In this document: one piece after another, positions 36,804-44,746 of the stretch
How the letters are laid out: each line of letters starts with the position of its first letter
How positions within the stretch are numbered: the stretch's first letter is position 1
DNA from: Acidimicrobiaceae bacterium
GTDB taxonomy: Bacteria; Actinomycetota; Acidimicrobiia; Acidimicrobiales; Poriferisodalaceae
Direction of reading: 5' to 3'
Assembly: GCA_002722565.1 (NCBI GenBank)
Contig: PBMG01000010.1
Span: 23,538-87,537 of the forward strand
Length of the DNA: 64,000 nucleotides
Notes under the pieces: model-generated
Told to the model about the DNA's origin: nothing
Database searches by the model: none
Seen by the model: only the letters and a program-made list of their open reading frames with translations
Program-made: the position numbers and the translations under genes

Positions 36804-37304
36804 ATGATGGATCAAAATGCGATCGACTTGGGACTTCTAGTTTTGCGGCTAACGGTCGGAGTGACACTTGCGCTTCATGGAATCGCGAAATATAGAGGTG
36901 GCATCGATGGTGTCGGTCGTTGGTTTAAGAGTGAAGGGCTTTCACCAGGACTGCTGCACGCCCATTTGGCGGCTATGAGCGAAATTGTTTTTGGACTTGC
37001 AGTTGCTGCGGGCTTGTCAATGCCCTTTAGCGGAATGGGGTACGTCGGAGTCATGGTTACAGCGGGTTGGGTCGGACATCGCAAGAACGGATTCTTCATC
37101 ATCAAGGATGGGTGGGAGTATGTCTTTGTGCTGGCGATTACAGCTTCGTCATTTGCGTTGTTAGGTGCCGGAACCTGGTCTGTGGACAACGCCTTAGGAA
37201 TTGAGATGAGTGGTATTGGATGGTTTATCGCCACGTGGCTTGGGGGAGTAGGTTCTGCGATAGCTCTGTTGCTAACTTTCTATCGTCCTGACGTAGACCA
37301 GTAG
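36804..37304 (+). CDS. DoxX-family membrane protein
   Basis: A four-helix integral membrane protein of about 166 residues. LGLLVLRLTVGVTLALHGIAK is the DoxX N-terminal signature, followed by GIDGVGRWFKSEGLSP and SEIVFGLAVAAGLSMPFSGM. DoxX proteins are linked to redox or thiosulfate functions in some bacteria, but this one cannot be assigned. TTG 36801 and ATGs 36804 and 36807 are possible starts; AGGGGG just upstream favours one of the ATGs. It follows the truncated haemoglobin by 34 bases. Confidence 0.88.
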   Translation: MMDQNAIDLGLLVLRLTVGVTLALHGIAKYRGGIDGVGRWFKSEGLSPGLLHAHLAAMSEIVFGLAVAAGLSMPFSGMGYVGVMVTAGWVGHRKNGFFIIKDGWEYVFVLAITASSFALLGAGTWSVDNALGIEMSGIGWFIATWLGGVGSAIALLLTFYRPDVDQ

Positions 37305-37313
37305 ACACGATCG

Positions 37314-37319
37314 TAAACT
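37314..37319 (+). promoter_or_regulatory. putative -10 element of a leaderless promoter
   Basis: TAAACT ends six bases before a TTG codon at 37326 that opens the GtrA frame. This would be a leaderless TTG start. Confidence 0.4.
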
Positions 37320-37325
37320 CTTCGG

Positions 37326-37739
37326 TTGCAGCGCATGCCAAACCAACTTTGGGCCTTACGAGTCAAACTGTTTCGCTATTCAGGCGTGTCAGCTGTGACC
37401 GTGGTTATCACACAAACCTGCCTTTGGCTTGGTCTGGTGATTGTTGGATGGCCAGCCTTAATAGCTAACGTTGTCGCTGTAACTGTGGGAGCTGTTCCTG
37501 CTTATTTGCTGAATAGATCTTGGGTGTGGGGACGCAAAGATTCACATTCCATGCGCGATGAAATATTGCCGTTTTGGTTGTATAGCGTCGTTGGTTTAGC
37601 GCTTTCTTCCTCTCTTGTTACTTTGGCAGCCTTGTGGTGGAGTTCGACGGCCTTGGTCATGGCAGCCAATCTGGTCGGTTTTGGGGTTTTATGGTTGGGA
37701 AAATTTTTTATGTTGGAAAAGTTTCTATTCAAACGGTAG
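37326..37739 (+). CDS. GtrA-like membrane protein
   Basis: A four-helix membrane protein of 137 residues. FRYSGVSAVTVVITQTCLWLGL is the first helix, then ANVVAVTVGAVPAYLLNRSWVW, the GtrA signature, then SVVGLALSSSLVTLAALW and VGFGVLWLGKFFMLEKFLF. GtrA proteins help to move undecaprenyl-phosphate-linked sugars across the membrane. TTG 37326 carries the TAAACT box; ATG 37335 is the alternative start. It heads a set of sugar or lipid-modifying genes on both strands (37750-41400). Confidence 0.88.
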   Translation: MQRMPNQLWALRVKLFRYSGVSAVTVVITQTCLWLGLVIVGWPALIANVVAVTVGAVPAYLLNRSWVWGRKDSHSMRDEILPFWLYSVVGLALSSSLVTLAALWWSSTALVMAANLVGFGVLWLGKFFMLEKFLFKR

Positions 37740-37749
37740 TGACGGAAGT

Positions 37750-38370
37750 ATGCGAGCAGATCTAGAAACCATGGCGCGCGAGGCTAGGGGTTTCATGCCG
37801 CATAACGAAGGCATGGGACTTTATGAAACAGCTCTCCAATTAGCGTCTGCAGAGACAATTGTTGAAATAGGTAGCTACTGTGGAAAGTCCACTATTTACC
37901 TTGGGGCTGCAGCGATCGAAAATGGGTCACTGGTCTTCACGGTGGATCACCACCGGGGGTCTGAGGAGATGCAGCAAGGGTGGGAGCACCATGATGCTGA
38001 GTTGGTCGATCCGAGCACGGGAAGAATTGACTCGCTACCTGAATTGCGGCGCAACATAGAACGGGCAGGGCTTGAAAATGTCGTTGTACCGATCGTGGGA
38101 GACTCTCAAATAATTGCTAAACGGTGGGCGGCACCCATTTCTATGCTTTTCATTGATGGTGGTCATGGCGTCGAGCCCGCACATACTGACTACGAAGAAT
38201 GGACTCCGAAGGTCGTAGCTGGCGGTTTTTTGGCGATCCATGATGTGTTCGCTGACCCTGCTGATGGTGGGCGCCCACCGTACGAGATTTACTCGCGCGC
38301 CATACAAGAAGGCGGTTTCGAATCGTTCTCAAGCTTTGGGAGCCTTCAAGTATTGCGCCGCCCGGTCTGA
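37750..38370 (+). CDS. class I SAM-dependent methyltransferase (Methyltransf_24 type)
   Basis: A 206-residue methyltransferase. TIVEIGSYCGKSTIYLGAAA is motif I with the glycine-rich loop, FTVDHHRGSEEMQQGW holds the ribose-binding acidic residue, and ISMLFIDGGHGVEPAHTDYEEW the IDGxH signature of the cephalosporin-hydroxylase / Methyltransf_24 group. The frame is open from 37615, but that part is GtrA coding in another phase; ATG 37750 is the sensible start, ten bases after GtrA. The acceptor may be a sugar or small metabolite; this is inference. Confidence 0.85.
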   Translation: MRADLETMAREARGFMPHNEGMGLYETALQLASAETIVEIGSYCGKSTIYLGAAAIENGSLVFTVDHHRGSEEMQQGWEHHDAELVDPSTGRIDSLPELRRNIERAGLENVVVPIVGDSQIIAKRWAAPISMLFIDGGHGVEPAHTDYEEWTPKVVAGGFLAIHDVFADPADGGRPPYEIYSRAIQEGGFESFSSFGSLQVLRRPV

Positions 38371-38382
38371 AAGATTTGGGCT

Positions 38383-39411
38383 CTAGGAACCTAGTGATGG
38401 CAGTCCGTGTCCGAGCACTAACCGAGACGCAGCCGAATGGTTGGTTAGCGCGTCGGCAGCAAGGATCACAGCGGCACTTGAATAAGTTGAGCGTTCGCTG
38501 TCTGGAAAAGTGATGGTTTCTGGGAATACCATCCCGGTGAAATAGGCGCCGTCTTCATCTCGCAAGGGTTGGACGCTCTGAAAAAGCCGGTGTGCTGTGG
38601 CTTCATCTCCGATTGCAAGATAAGCCATCGCGCATTCACAGGTTTCTGCGGTTGTAACCCAAGGCTGATCTGACACACAGCGGACGCCATGATCATCAAG
38701 CATGAACTCGTCAAACCTAGAAGCCATTCGTTGAGAAGCTAAATCTTTGGTTAAGGCACTAGTGAGGACTGGGTAGTACCAGTCCATAGCCCATCGCTTT
38801 TTAGGTTCGAATTGCTCTTCATTGGTGCGTAGCAAACTCGAAAGGCGAACCGCAGCGAACTCCCACTCAGGCTGTTCTGCGCCGAGGTGAAGAGCGATTG
38901 CTAAGCCGCAACGTAAGGAATGGTAGATCGATGAACTTCCGGTCACCAAGGAATAGGACCACGCCGTGCCACTTGTGTGGATTGCCCAAGGAATATGTCC
39001 AGAAGCAGTTTGATGACCGACAACGAAATCCAGTGCTTGTTTCACCACTGGCCACAATTCCTCCAAGAAATTGTCGTCACCAGTGGTTAGGTAGTGATGC
39101 CATACCCCCGTAGCTATGTAAGCGCAACAGTTGGTATCAACCTTGGCGTCCTCGATACCGTCCGTTAGGTAGTAGTGGTGCCAACTCCCGTCAGAGAGCT
39201 GATTTCTAGCTAGCCATTGGTAAGCGCGCTCGGCAGCATCGATGAAACCAGCTGCCGACAAAGCCATTGCGGCTTCAGTGTGATTCCAGGTATCCGAATG
39301 TCCGTCGGGGAACCAAAGAATCATGCCGTCAGGGGTTTGTTGGTCACAAATCGTTGAAGCTGTGGCCTTGATTTGGGCGGCTGTCAAAGCACCGGTTGAC
39401 TCAGGTTGCAT
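38383..39411 (-). CDS. alpha/alpha-toroid protein (prenyltransferase- or glycosidase-like)
   Basis: A 342-residue soluble protein built of repeated helical hairpins. DTWNHTEAAMALSAAGFIDA, AYQWLARNQLSDGSWHHYY and CCAYIATGVWHHYLTTGD look like the (alpha/alpha)6 barrel of terpene-cyclase-like or glycosidase proteins. WVTTAETCECAMAYLAIG and ERSTYSSAAVILAADAL are further repeats. Automated annotation would often call it prenyltransferase. ATG 39411 overlaps the upstream methyltransferase by 11 bases; the longer frame to 39486 lies wholly in that gene. It is the third gene of GT4-methyltransferase-toroid. Confidence 0.75.
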   Translation of the reverse strand: MQPESTGALTAAQIKATASTICDQQTPDGMILWFPDGHSDTWNHTEAAMALSAAGFIDAAERAYQWLARNQLSDGSWHHYYLTDGIEDAKVDTNCCAYIATGVWHHYLTTGDDNFLEELWPVVKQALDFVVGHQTASGHIPWAIHTSGTAWSYSLVTGSSSIYHSLRCGLAIALHLGAEQPEWEFAAVRLSSLLRTNEEQFEPKKRWAMDWYYPVLTSALTKDLASQRMASRFDEFMLDDHGVRCVSDQPWVTTAETCECAMAYLAIGDEATAHRLFQSVQPLRDEDGAYFTGMVFPETITFPDSERSTYSSAAVILAADALTNHSAASRLVLGHGLPSLGS

Positions 39412-40141
39412 TTGTTGCTCCCGCTTCCGGTTTCGTCGCGTACAACACCACCGATTTGCCAATAAGAGGATTGAGTAGCCGATCAAGCAATCTAGTTATA
39501 AACGGTCTTTTCGTGATGTCCCAAACAAGGAATTGGTGGTATGCCTTCACTAATCTGTTGTCGTTGTTGTTGGGACCTACAGCGCATTTGATCCACCAGT
39601 AGGGCGAATGTAACGAGTGTGCTCTAGCCCAACCTTCGGGGTTGAGGCCTGCTCGGCTGATCTTGGAGCGAAGTTCTGACTTTCGGTAGATACGCACATG
39701 TCCGCCGACCGCCTTGGGAGCGTAATACTCGTCGTTTAACCGCCAACAAATTTTCTCAGCCACCCACGCTGGCACTGTCACAGCAATACTGCCCCCGGGT
39801 CTTAAGACTCGTACCAGCTCTTCAATGGCGCCCGTATCATTTGGTATATGTTCAAGTACTTCTGAGCAGATAATCCGATCAAAGGTTCCGTCTGAAAATG
39901 GAAGCTCAAGGGCATCAGCGGATACAGGTTGACCTTGAACATCGCTTGCTAGTTCACCGGCATCAATCATCGCGGCAAAAGTATTTTTAACGTCAAATAA
40001 TTCTTGGAGGTCCTGATCAAGTGCGACGATGCGACACCCACGCCGTACGGTTTCGAAAGCGTGACGACCGGCACCGCAACCCATATCTAGGACAAGTTCA
40101 CCGGGTCTTGTCCCTAATCGGTCGTAGTCAACTGTGAGCAT
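39401..40141 (-). CDS. class I SAM-dependent methyltransferase (Methyltransf_11 type)
   Basis: A 246-residue methyltransferase. GELVLDMGCGAGRHAFETV is motif I and RIVALDQDLQEL motif II. FDRIICSEVLEHIPNDTGAIEELVRVLRPGGSIAVTVP is motif III to post-III and very typical of the UbiE-like group. The C-terminal YWWIKCAVGPNNN extension is unassigned. The ATG at 40141 overlaps the GT4 stop (ATGA), so the two are coupled; the open frame to 40207 lies in the glycosyltransferase gene. It probably methylates a sugar or lipid made by the neighbour. Confidence 0.87.
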   Translation of the reverse strand: MLTVDYDRLGTRPGELVLDMGCGAGRHAFETVRRGCRIVALDQDLQELFDVKNTFAAMIDAGELASDVQGQPVSADALELPFSDGTFDRIICSEVLEHIPNDTGAIEELVRVLRPGGSIAVTVPAWVAEKICWRLNDEYYAPKAVGGHVRIYRKSELRSKISRAGLNPEGWARAHSLHSPYWWIKCAVGPNNNDNRLVKAYHQFLVWDITKRPFITRLLDRLLNPLIGKSVVLYATKPEAGATNAT

Positions 40142-41400
40142 CAGCGGTTCATTTCGTCGAGTAGTGCTCGATAGTGTTCGACTGTCTGTTCGGCCGTGAT
40201 CTCCCAAGAGAAGTTATTTATTACCCGTTGACGACCTGCAGTGCCAACGGTCGAGCGCAGGTCGGTCTCTTTGAGCGCCCATTTAATTTTTTGTACAAGT
40301 GCCTCGCTGTCTCCTGGCGGCACTTGGAGCGCTGTAACGCCATCTTCCCCTACGACCTCAGGTAAAGCCCCTCCAGTCGTTGCTATTAGCGGTACACCAC
40401 ATGACATGGCTTCGATAGCGGGGAGAGAAAATCCCTCATAAAGCGATGGGACAACTGCTAATTGGGCTTCGTTATAAAGTTCCACGATGCGTTGATCAGA
40501 AACGCCGCTTATGAATTCAATGCTTCTAGAGAGATCAAGTTCTTTGATGAGTTGAGTGGCTTTGGAGTCATACTTCGGTTTTCCGATTATTACCAGATGA
40601 ATTGTGTCGTCTTCGGCCCGAAGCTTGGCGAGGGCCTCAAGTAAGAAAGCGAGGCCTTTCATTGCAACGTCCGCGCTGGCTGTCGTCATCAAACGACCAG
40701 GCACGACGTCAACGTCTTTGAGCGGTCGGAATTGCTTCGTGTCAACACCGACATGGACGATGTGCAGACGCTCGGGATCGACACCATGATCTTTGACTAT
40801 GTCGTCGTAACTATTCGAGGAGACGGTAAGGATTCGTGGCAGTTTCTTCGCAACCTTTGTTTGCATAGTCGTGAATGCGTAAAAACGGTTCTTGGTGAAA
40901 CGCTTCCAGGGTGTTGTCGCATGTTTAGTTTCGAGTCTCCGATCGACCGTGATTGGATGGTGAATCGTCTCCAGTACCGGCAAGCCGGCTTGATGAATTT
41001 TCCAGATACCGGTTCCTAAACATTGGTTGTCGTGGACCACGTCAAATTCTTCCAACCGATCAACTAATTCTTGATGTGCCCGCAGGCTGAAAGTTAAAGG
41101 TTCGGCGAATGTGGCTGCTGATGTAACCAAGTATTCCAACACATCGAAGCGATCTTTGAATTCACTTAGGCGGGGAATTCTAAAAGGATCAGGCATGCGA
41201 TATAGATCAAGGCTCGGCAGTTTGGTAAGCCGTATTTCTGGATCCAAGTGTGGGTAGGGAGGACCGGATATGACCTCAACCTCATGGCCAAGCGCTACCA
41301 ATTCGCGAGCCATGTGTCGGGTATACACACCCTGGCCCCCGGTGTAGGGGTGACCTCGATAGGTCAAAAATGCGATGCGTAATGGGCCGGTATTGAACAT
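40141..41400 (-). CDS. glycosyltransferase family 4 (GT-B)
   Basis: A 419-residue retaining glycosyltransferase. GGQGVYTRHMARELVALGHE is the N-terminal acceptor-domain loop, and VHVGVDTKQFRPL begins the donor domain. PSLYEGFSLPAIEAMSCGVPLIAT is the EX7E nucleotide-sugar motif with the usual GGALPEVVG end. It heads the three-gene minus-strand unit. Donor and acceptor are unknown; with GtrA and two methyltransferases nearby, a methylated surface glycan or glycolipid is a reasonable guess. Confidence 0.9.
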   Translation of the reverse strand: MFNTGPLRIAFLTYRGHPYTGGQGVYTRHMARELVALGHEVEVISGPPYPHLDPEIRLTKLPSLDLYRMPDPFRIPRLSEFKDRFDVLEYLVTSAATFAEPLTFSLRAHQELVDRLEEFDVVHDNQCLGTGIWKIHQAGLPVLETIHHPITVDRRLETKHATTPWKRFTKNRFYAFTTMQTKVAKKLPRILTVSSNSYDDIVKDHGVDPERLHIVHVGVDTKQFRPLKDVDVVPGRLMTTASADVAMKGLAFLLEALAKLRAEDDTIHLVIIGKPKYDSKATQLIKELDLSRSIEFISGVSDQRIVELYNEAQLAVVPSLYEGFSLPAIEAMSCGVPLIATTGGALPEVVGEDGVTALQVPPGDSEALVQKIKWALKETDLRSTVGTAGRQRVINNFSWEITAEQTVEHYRALLDEMNR

Positions 41401-41518
41401 TATTTATTTCCGCAAGTCGCGGGACAGGGAGATACCAATGCTACCGGTCGGTAACTCTATGACTCACTTAGTAACCCGACGCAGTTACTTTTGAGGAAAA
41501 CTGAGATCGGGAGACTAA

Positions 41519-41956
41519 GTGCGGGCATTGATTCAAAGAGTTACTAAGGCATCAGTATCAGTTGATCAAAAGACCATCGGATCTATTGATGTGGGGCTTT
41601 GCGTTTTCGTCGGTGTTACCCACGATGATGATGAGGTGGCCGCGAAAAAATTGGCGTCAAAAGTATGGAATCTTCGTGTCTTTGAAGATGAGCAACAGCG
41701 CATGAATTGTTCGGTGGGTGAGATCGGCGGTGAAATTCTAATTGTGAGTCAGTTCACCTTGTATGGCGACACGTCTAAAGGACGTCGACCATCATTTGTG
41801 CAAGCTGCAACGCCAGATATCGCGGAACCACTGATCGGAAAGGTTTGCGAGTCATTAGAAGCGCTCGGAGCGAGAGTCGCCACTGGTCAATTTCGCGCAC
41901 ATATGGAGGTCAAAATTGATAATGACGGGCCAGTTACCTTGAGTATCGATGTTTGA
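41519..41956 (+). CDS. dtd: D-aminoacyl-tRNA deacylase
   Basis: Hydrolyses D-aminoacyl and glycyl-tRNA(Ala) esters, a proofreading enzyme. The 145 residues begin MRALIQRVTKASVSVD. VSQFTLYGDTSKGRRPSF is the SQFTLxxD signature with the catalytic Thr, and DNDGPVTLSID is the GxP-type C-terminal motif (Gly-cisPro). The start is GTG at 41519 with GGGAG four bases upstream. Its 3' end overlaps lnt on the opposite strand by 23 bases. Confidence 0.95.
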   Translation: MRALIQRVTKASVSVDQKTIGSIDVGLCVFVGVTHDDDEVAAKKLASKVWNLRVFEDEQQRMNCSVGEIGGEILIVSQFTLYGDTSKGRRPSFVQAATPDIAEPLIGKVCESLEALGARVATGQFRAHMEVKIDNDGPVTLSIDV

Positions 41957-43370
41957 GGCTTGCGAGTGCGCTGCCCGCAAGCAAAAAAATGGCGAGGATC
42001 GATATCGGGAATTTGCCAAACCTTGTCGCCCAGGTATTTCCGTCTCGCAGTTGCACTTGACTAGTCAGCACTACTTGCTCTTTTAAGTCGCTACGAAGTA
42101 CTACCCGCCCCTCAGGATCGATGATTGCCGAATATCCGGTGGTGGATGCCTGAAGAACCCATCGGTCAGCCTCGATCGCTCTCAATCGGGCACTAGCTAA
42201 GGATTGTTCGGGAACCAAAGAGTTTGTATAAGACGAGGCGAGTGTTGGATTAGTGATAATCCGTGCTCCAGATTGAACACCGCTGCGCACCCGTTCGGGG
42301 AAATAAACCTCGAAAGAAATAACATTTCCAAGCGGTCCGAGACGTGACTCCAGTATTCCTGCACCGCTTCCCGGCAACGCTTCTCTTGAAATAAGAGATA
42401 GATCTGCGAACTTCTCTATGAAGCCTCGAAGAGGTATGTACTCACCAAACGGAACTAGATGCACCTTGTCATAACGATCTGTGAGGCCTTCACCGGGGTT
42501 AATTGAGACAGAGGCGTTTCGAAAGTTGTTACCTTCGACTTCTGAAAAATTTGCGACGATTACTGCCTCGAGTTCGCTAGCTATTTTGTTAACGGTTGAT
42601 AATTCTGCGCTTTGTTCCAGAGGTGCATAAGCTGTCACGCTGCTTTCCGACCAAACCATCAAATCGGTATCGATTACGTCTGCGTTGATGGCCGCTAAAT
42701 GCCGGTCAAGGACAGCCACCTGATCACTAGTAGCTGCTCTGGTTCCCAACTGTCCGCCAGCTTGGACGACGCTGGCATTGATTACTTGCCCGGATTCACC
42801 GACCGGGGCTATTTGAGCGACTGCGAGCAGAGCAACGATGACGGCCAAAGAACCTAAAACCATTCGGGGCTTTTTTGATAGAGCTCCCTCAACAGCAACT
42901 GCTAAGAGACCAATTGTGGCGACGAGAAGAAGGGGCCCTGCCACTCTGACAACGTCAACTAGGTAGGTGTCGATAGGACCCAGCGCCAAATTGGACATCG
43001 GAACGCCTCCGAAAGGCACCACCCACCTGATGCTTTCGCCTACCACTAGAGCCGAAGGAATAGCGAGCGCTCGGCCCCGCCCCACGGACGGGATTAAAGC
43101 CATAGGAATGGCCATGATGAATGCTTGAACTGGTGTTGCTACCAACCAGCCCGGAACTGTTAGATCCGTCATCCACACCAACGAGATAGTGAAATAACCC
43201 ATCCACAGCGAAAAGGCATTGATTAACTGACGCCGGAAACTTTTGTCTTCCGAAATTTTTAAGTAAACCCCTAAACAAATCGGTGCCAGTGCCCACAAAC
43301 CATATGGAGGTAGAGACAAAGAGATCAATGCGCCCAACAAGAATCGGCTGACCGGCATTAGACGTTTCAT
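41934..43370 (-). CDS. lnt: apolipoprotein N-acyltransferase, catalytic Cys replaced by Ser
   Basis: Adds the third acyl chain to lipoproteins in the membrane. The 478 residues have about six N-terminal helices (LLGALISLSLPPYGLWAL onward), then a nitrilase-like domain. The catalytic triad of E. coli Lnt (Glu, Lys, Cys) maps to MVWSESSVTAYAP (Glu present), YDKVHLVPFGEYIPLR (Lys present) and NVISFEVYFPERV, where the expected ICYE or ICFE reads ISFE. So residue 352 is Ser (codon at 42315-42317), not Cys. A last helix follows. It overlaps hemY by four bases. Either it uses Ser or it is inactive. Confidence 0.88.
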   Translation of the reverse strand: MKRLMPVSRFLLGALISLSLPPYGLWALAPICLGVYLKISEDKSFRRQLINAFSLWMGYFTISLVWMTDLTVPGWLVATPVQAFIMAIPMALIPSVGRGRALAIPSALVVGESIRWVVPFGGVPMSNLALGPIDTYLVDVVRVAGPLLLVATIGLLAVAVEGALSKKPRMVLGSLAVIVALLAVAQIAPVGESGQVINASVVQAGGQLGTRAATSDQVAVLDRHLAAINADVIDTDLMVWSESSVTAYAPLEQSAELSTVNKIASELEAVIVANFSEVEGNNFRNASVSINPGEGLTDRYDKVHLVPFGEYIPLRGFIEKFADLSLISREALPGSGAGILESRLGPLGNVISFEVYFPERVRSGVQSGARIITNPTLASSYTNSLVPEQSLASARLRAIEADRWVLQASTTGYSAIIDPEGRVVLRSDLKEQVVLTSQVQLRDGNTWATRFGKFPISILAIFLLAGSALASLKHRYSR

Positions 43371-44746
43371 AGCGTTTGCAGATAGTCGAGTGTCGCCTCA
43401 GCAGATTGGTTCCCCTGATTGATGCAAGCAGGAATCCCTATTCCCTTGTAGCCAGCACCAGCTAAGAACACTCCGCTCATATCAGATCTGAGGTCTCGTT
43501 CAATTGCGGCGATAAGACGGTCATGTCCCGGTGCGTATTGAGGGAAGGCGTCGATCCATCTTGAAACTCGCCATTCCACCAAATCGCCATTGATGTCTAG
43601 GATGTTCGCGACCTCAGTCAACAACGCTTCGACGAGCTCATCGTCTTCAAGAGCCAATGCCCTGCTATCGCCAGCTCTACCGGCAGAGACCCTCAATATA
43701 ACGTGCTCTGTATCCGCCCAGTGCGGCCATTTGGAGCTTCCCCAACTCACTGCTGTTGTGAGTAACCCTTCTCCGCGAGGGATAAGCATTCCCGAACCAT
43801 CTAGGGGGTGGTTTACGTCTGTCTGTCTAAATCCCATGGTGACCATTGCCACAGACGCATGTTCTATTGATGACAACCGATCCGATGCCGCCTGGCAATC
43901 AGCTAATAAAAGAGCAGCTTGATGGGCGGGGGTAGCAAGTATCACAGCGTCGCACTCAATAGATGTTTGCTGTGTTCGAACGACCAGGCTGTCAGTGTTC
44001 TTCGTTATGGCGGTTACTGGTGTGCCGGTGCGGATATCGGCTTCTCCGAGACTTTTCACTAGGGTTTCTACGAGTTTGCCCATCCCAAGTTCGAAACCTA
44101 AAAATACGGGGCGTACCCCTTCAGGAGCCTTTTTAGATTGTTCTTTAAGACCCGCGATCAGACTTCGGTGTCTGCGAGCGGCAGTCTCGAGTTGCGGGGC
44201 AGCTAATGCCGCATCAAGGTGGTCAGTGTCTCCAGCATTGATACTTCCTATTAAGGGATCGACTAAGCGATCGGCGATCTGATCTCCCATTCTGCGTCGA
44301 ATAAGGCCGCCTACTGATTCATCATCGCCCGGCCAATCATCAGGCAGGAAGCGATCGAACCCAGCTCTGATTGCTGCGAACGGGCTTATGACGCGGCTGC
44401 GCAAGAGTGGCAGTAATTTAGTGGGAACCCCCAATACAAGACCTTTGGGAAGTTTTCTCAAAGCGCCATCAACCAATACATAGGCGTTTGAAGTAGCAGG
44501 GCTGACTAAGAAGCTATCCAATCCGAGTTGTTCGCAGAGCTCAATTGCCCAAGGGACCCGAGTGATAAAGGCATCAGCTCCCTCGTCAATTTGTCGTCCT
44601 AAAAAAGTTGTCGTCCTGATTTTTCCACCCAGCTGTGGTGATGCTTCTAAGAGCACAACCTCGACGTCTGGCTGTTGTAGCCGGATTTGACGAAACGCGC
44701 TGAGTCCAGTGATCCCTCCTCCAACGACGACAACCCTCTTACTCAT
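43367..44746 (-). CDS. hemY: coproporphyrinogen III / protoporphyrinogen oxidase (HemY type)
   Basis: FAD enzyme of 459 residues that oxidises coproporphyrinogen III to coproporphyrin III in the HemQ pathway (also named cgoX). VVVVGGGITGLSAFRQI is the FAD dinucleotide fold, EASPQLGGKIRTTTFLGRQIDEGADAF follows, and GAGYKGIGIPACINQGNQSAE is the C-terminal FAD contact. Soluble rather than membrane-bound, as for actinobacterial members. It overlaps hemE by ATGA (44743-44746) and lnt by ATGA (43367-43370), so the order hemE-hemY-lnt forms one coupled unit. hemQ in this window supports the coproporphyrin route. Confidence 0.93.
   Translation of the reverse strand: MSKRVVVVGGGITGLSAFRQIRLQQPDVEVVLLEASPQLGGKIRTTTFLGRQIDEGADAFITRVPWAIELCEQLGLDSFLVSPATSNAYVLVDGALRKLPKGLVLGVPTKLLPLLRSRVISPFAAIRAGFDRFLPDDWPGDDESVGGLIRRRMGDQIADRLVDPLIGSINAGDTDHLDAALAAPQLETAARRHRSLIAGLKEQSKKAPEGVRPVFLGFELGMGKLVETLVKSLGEADIRTGTPVTAITKNTDSLVVRTQQTSIECDAVILATPAHQAALLLADCQAASDRLSSIEHASVAMVTMGFRQTDVNHPLDGSGMLIPRGEGLLTTAVSWGSSKWPHWADTEHVILRVSAGRAGDSRALALEDDELVEALLTEVANILDINGDLVEWRVSRWIDAFPQYAPGHDRLIAAIERDLRSDMSGVFLAGAGYKGIGIPACINQGNQSAEATLDYLQTL

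Noticed and set aside
38383..38394. CTAGGAACCTAG palindrome between convergent genes
   Set aside because: It overlaps the stop of the toroid gene, has a short stem and no T tract on either side, so it is not a convincing terminator.
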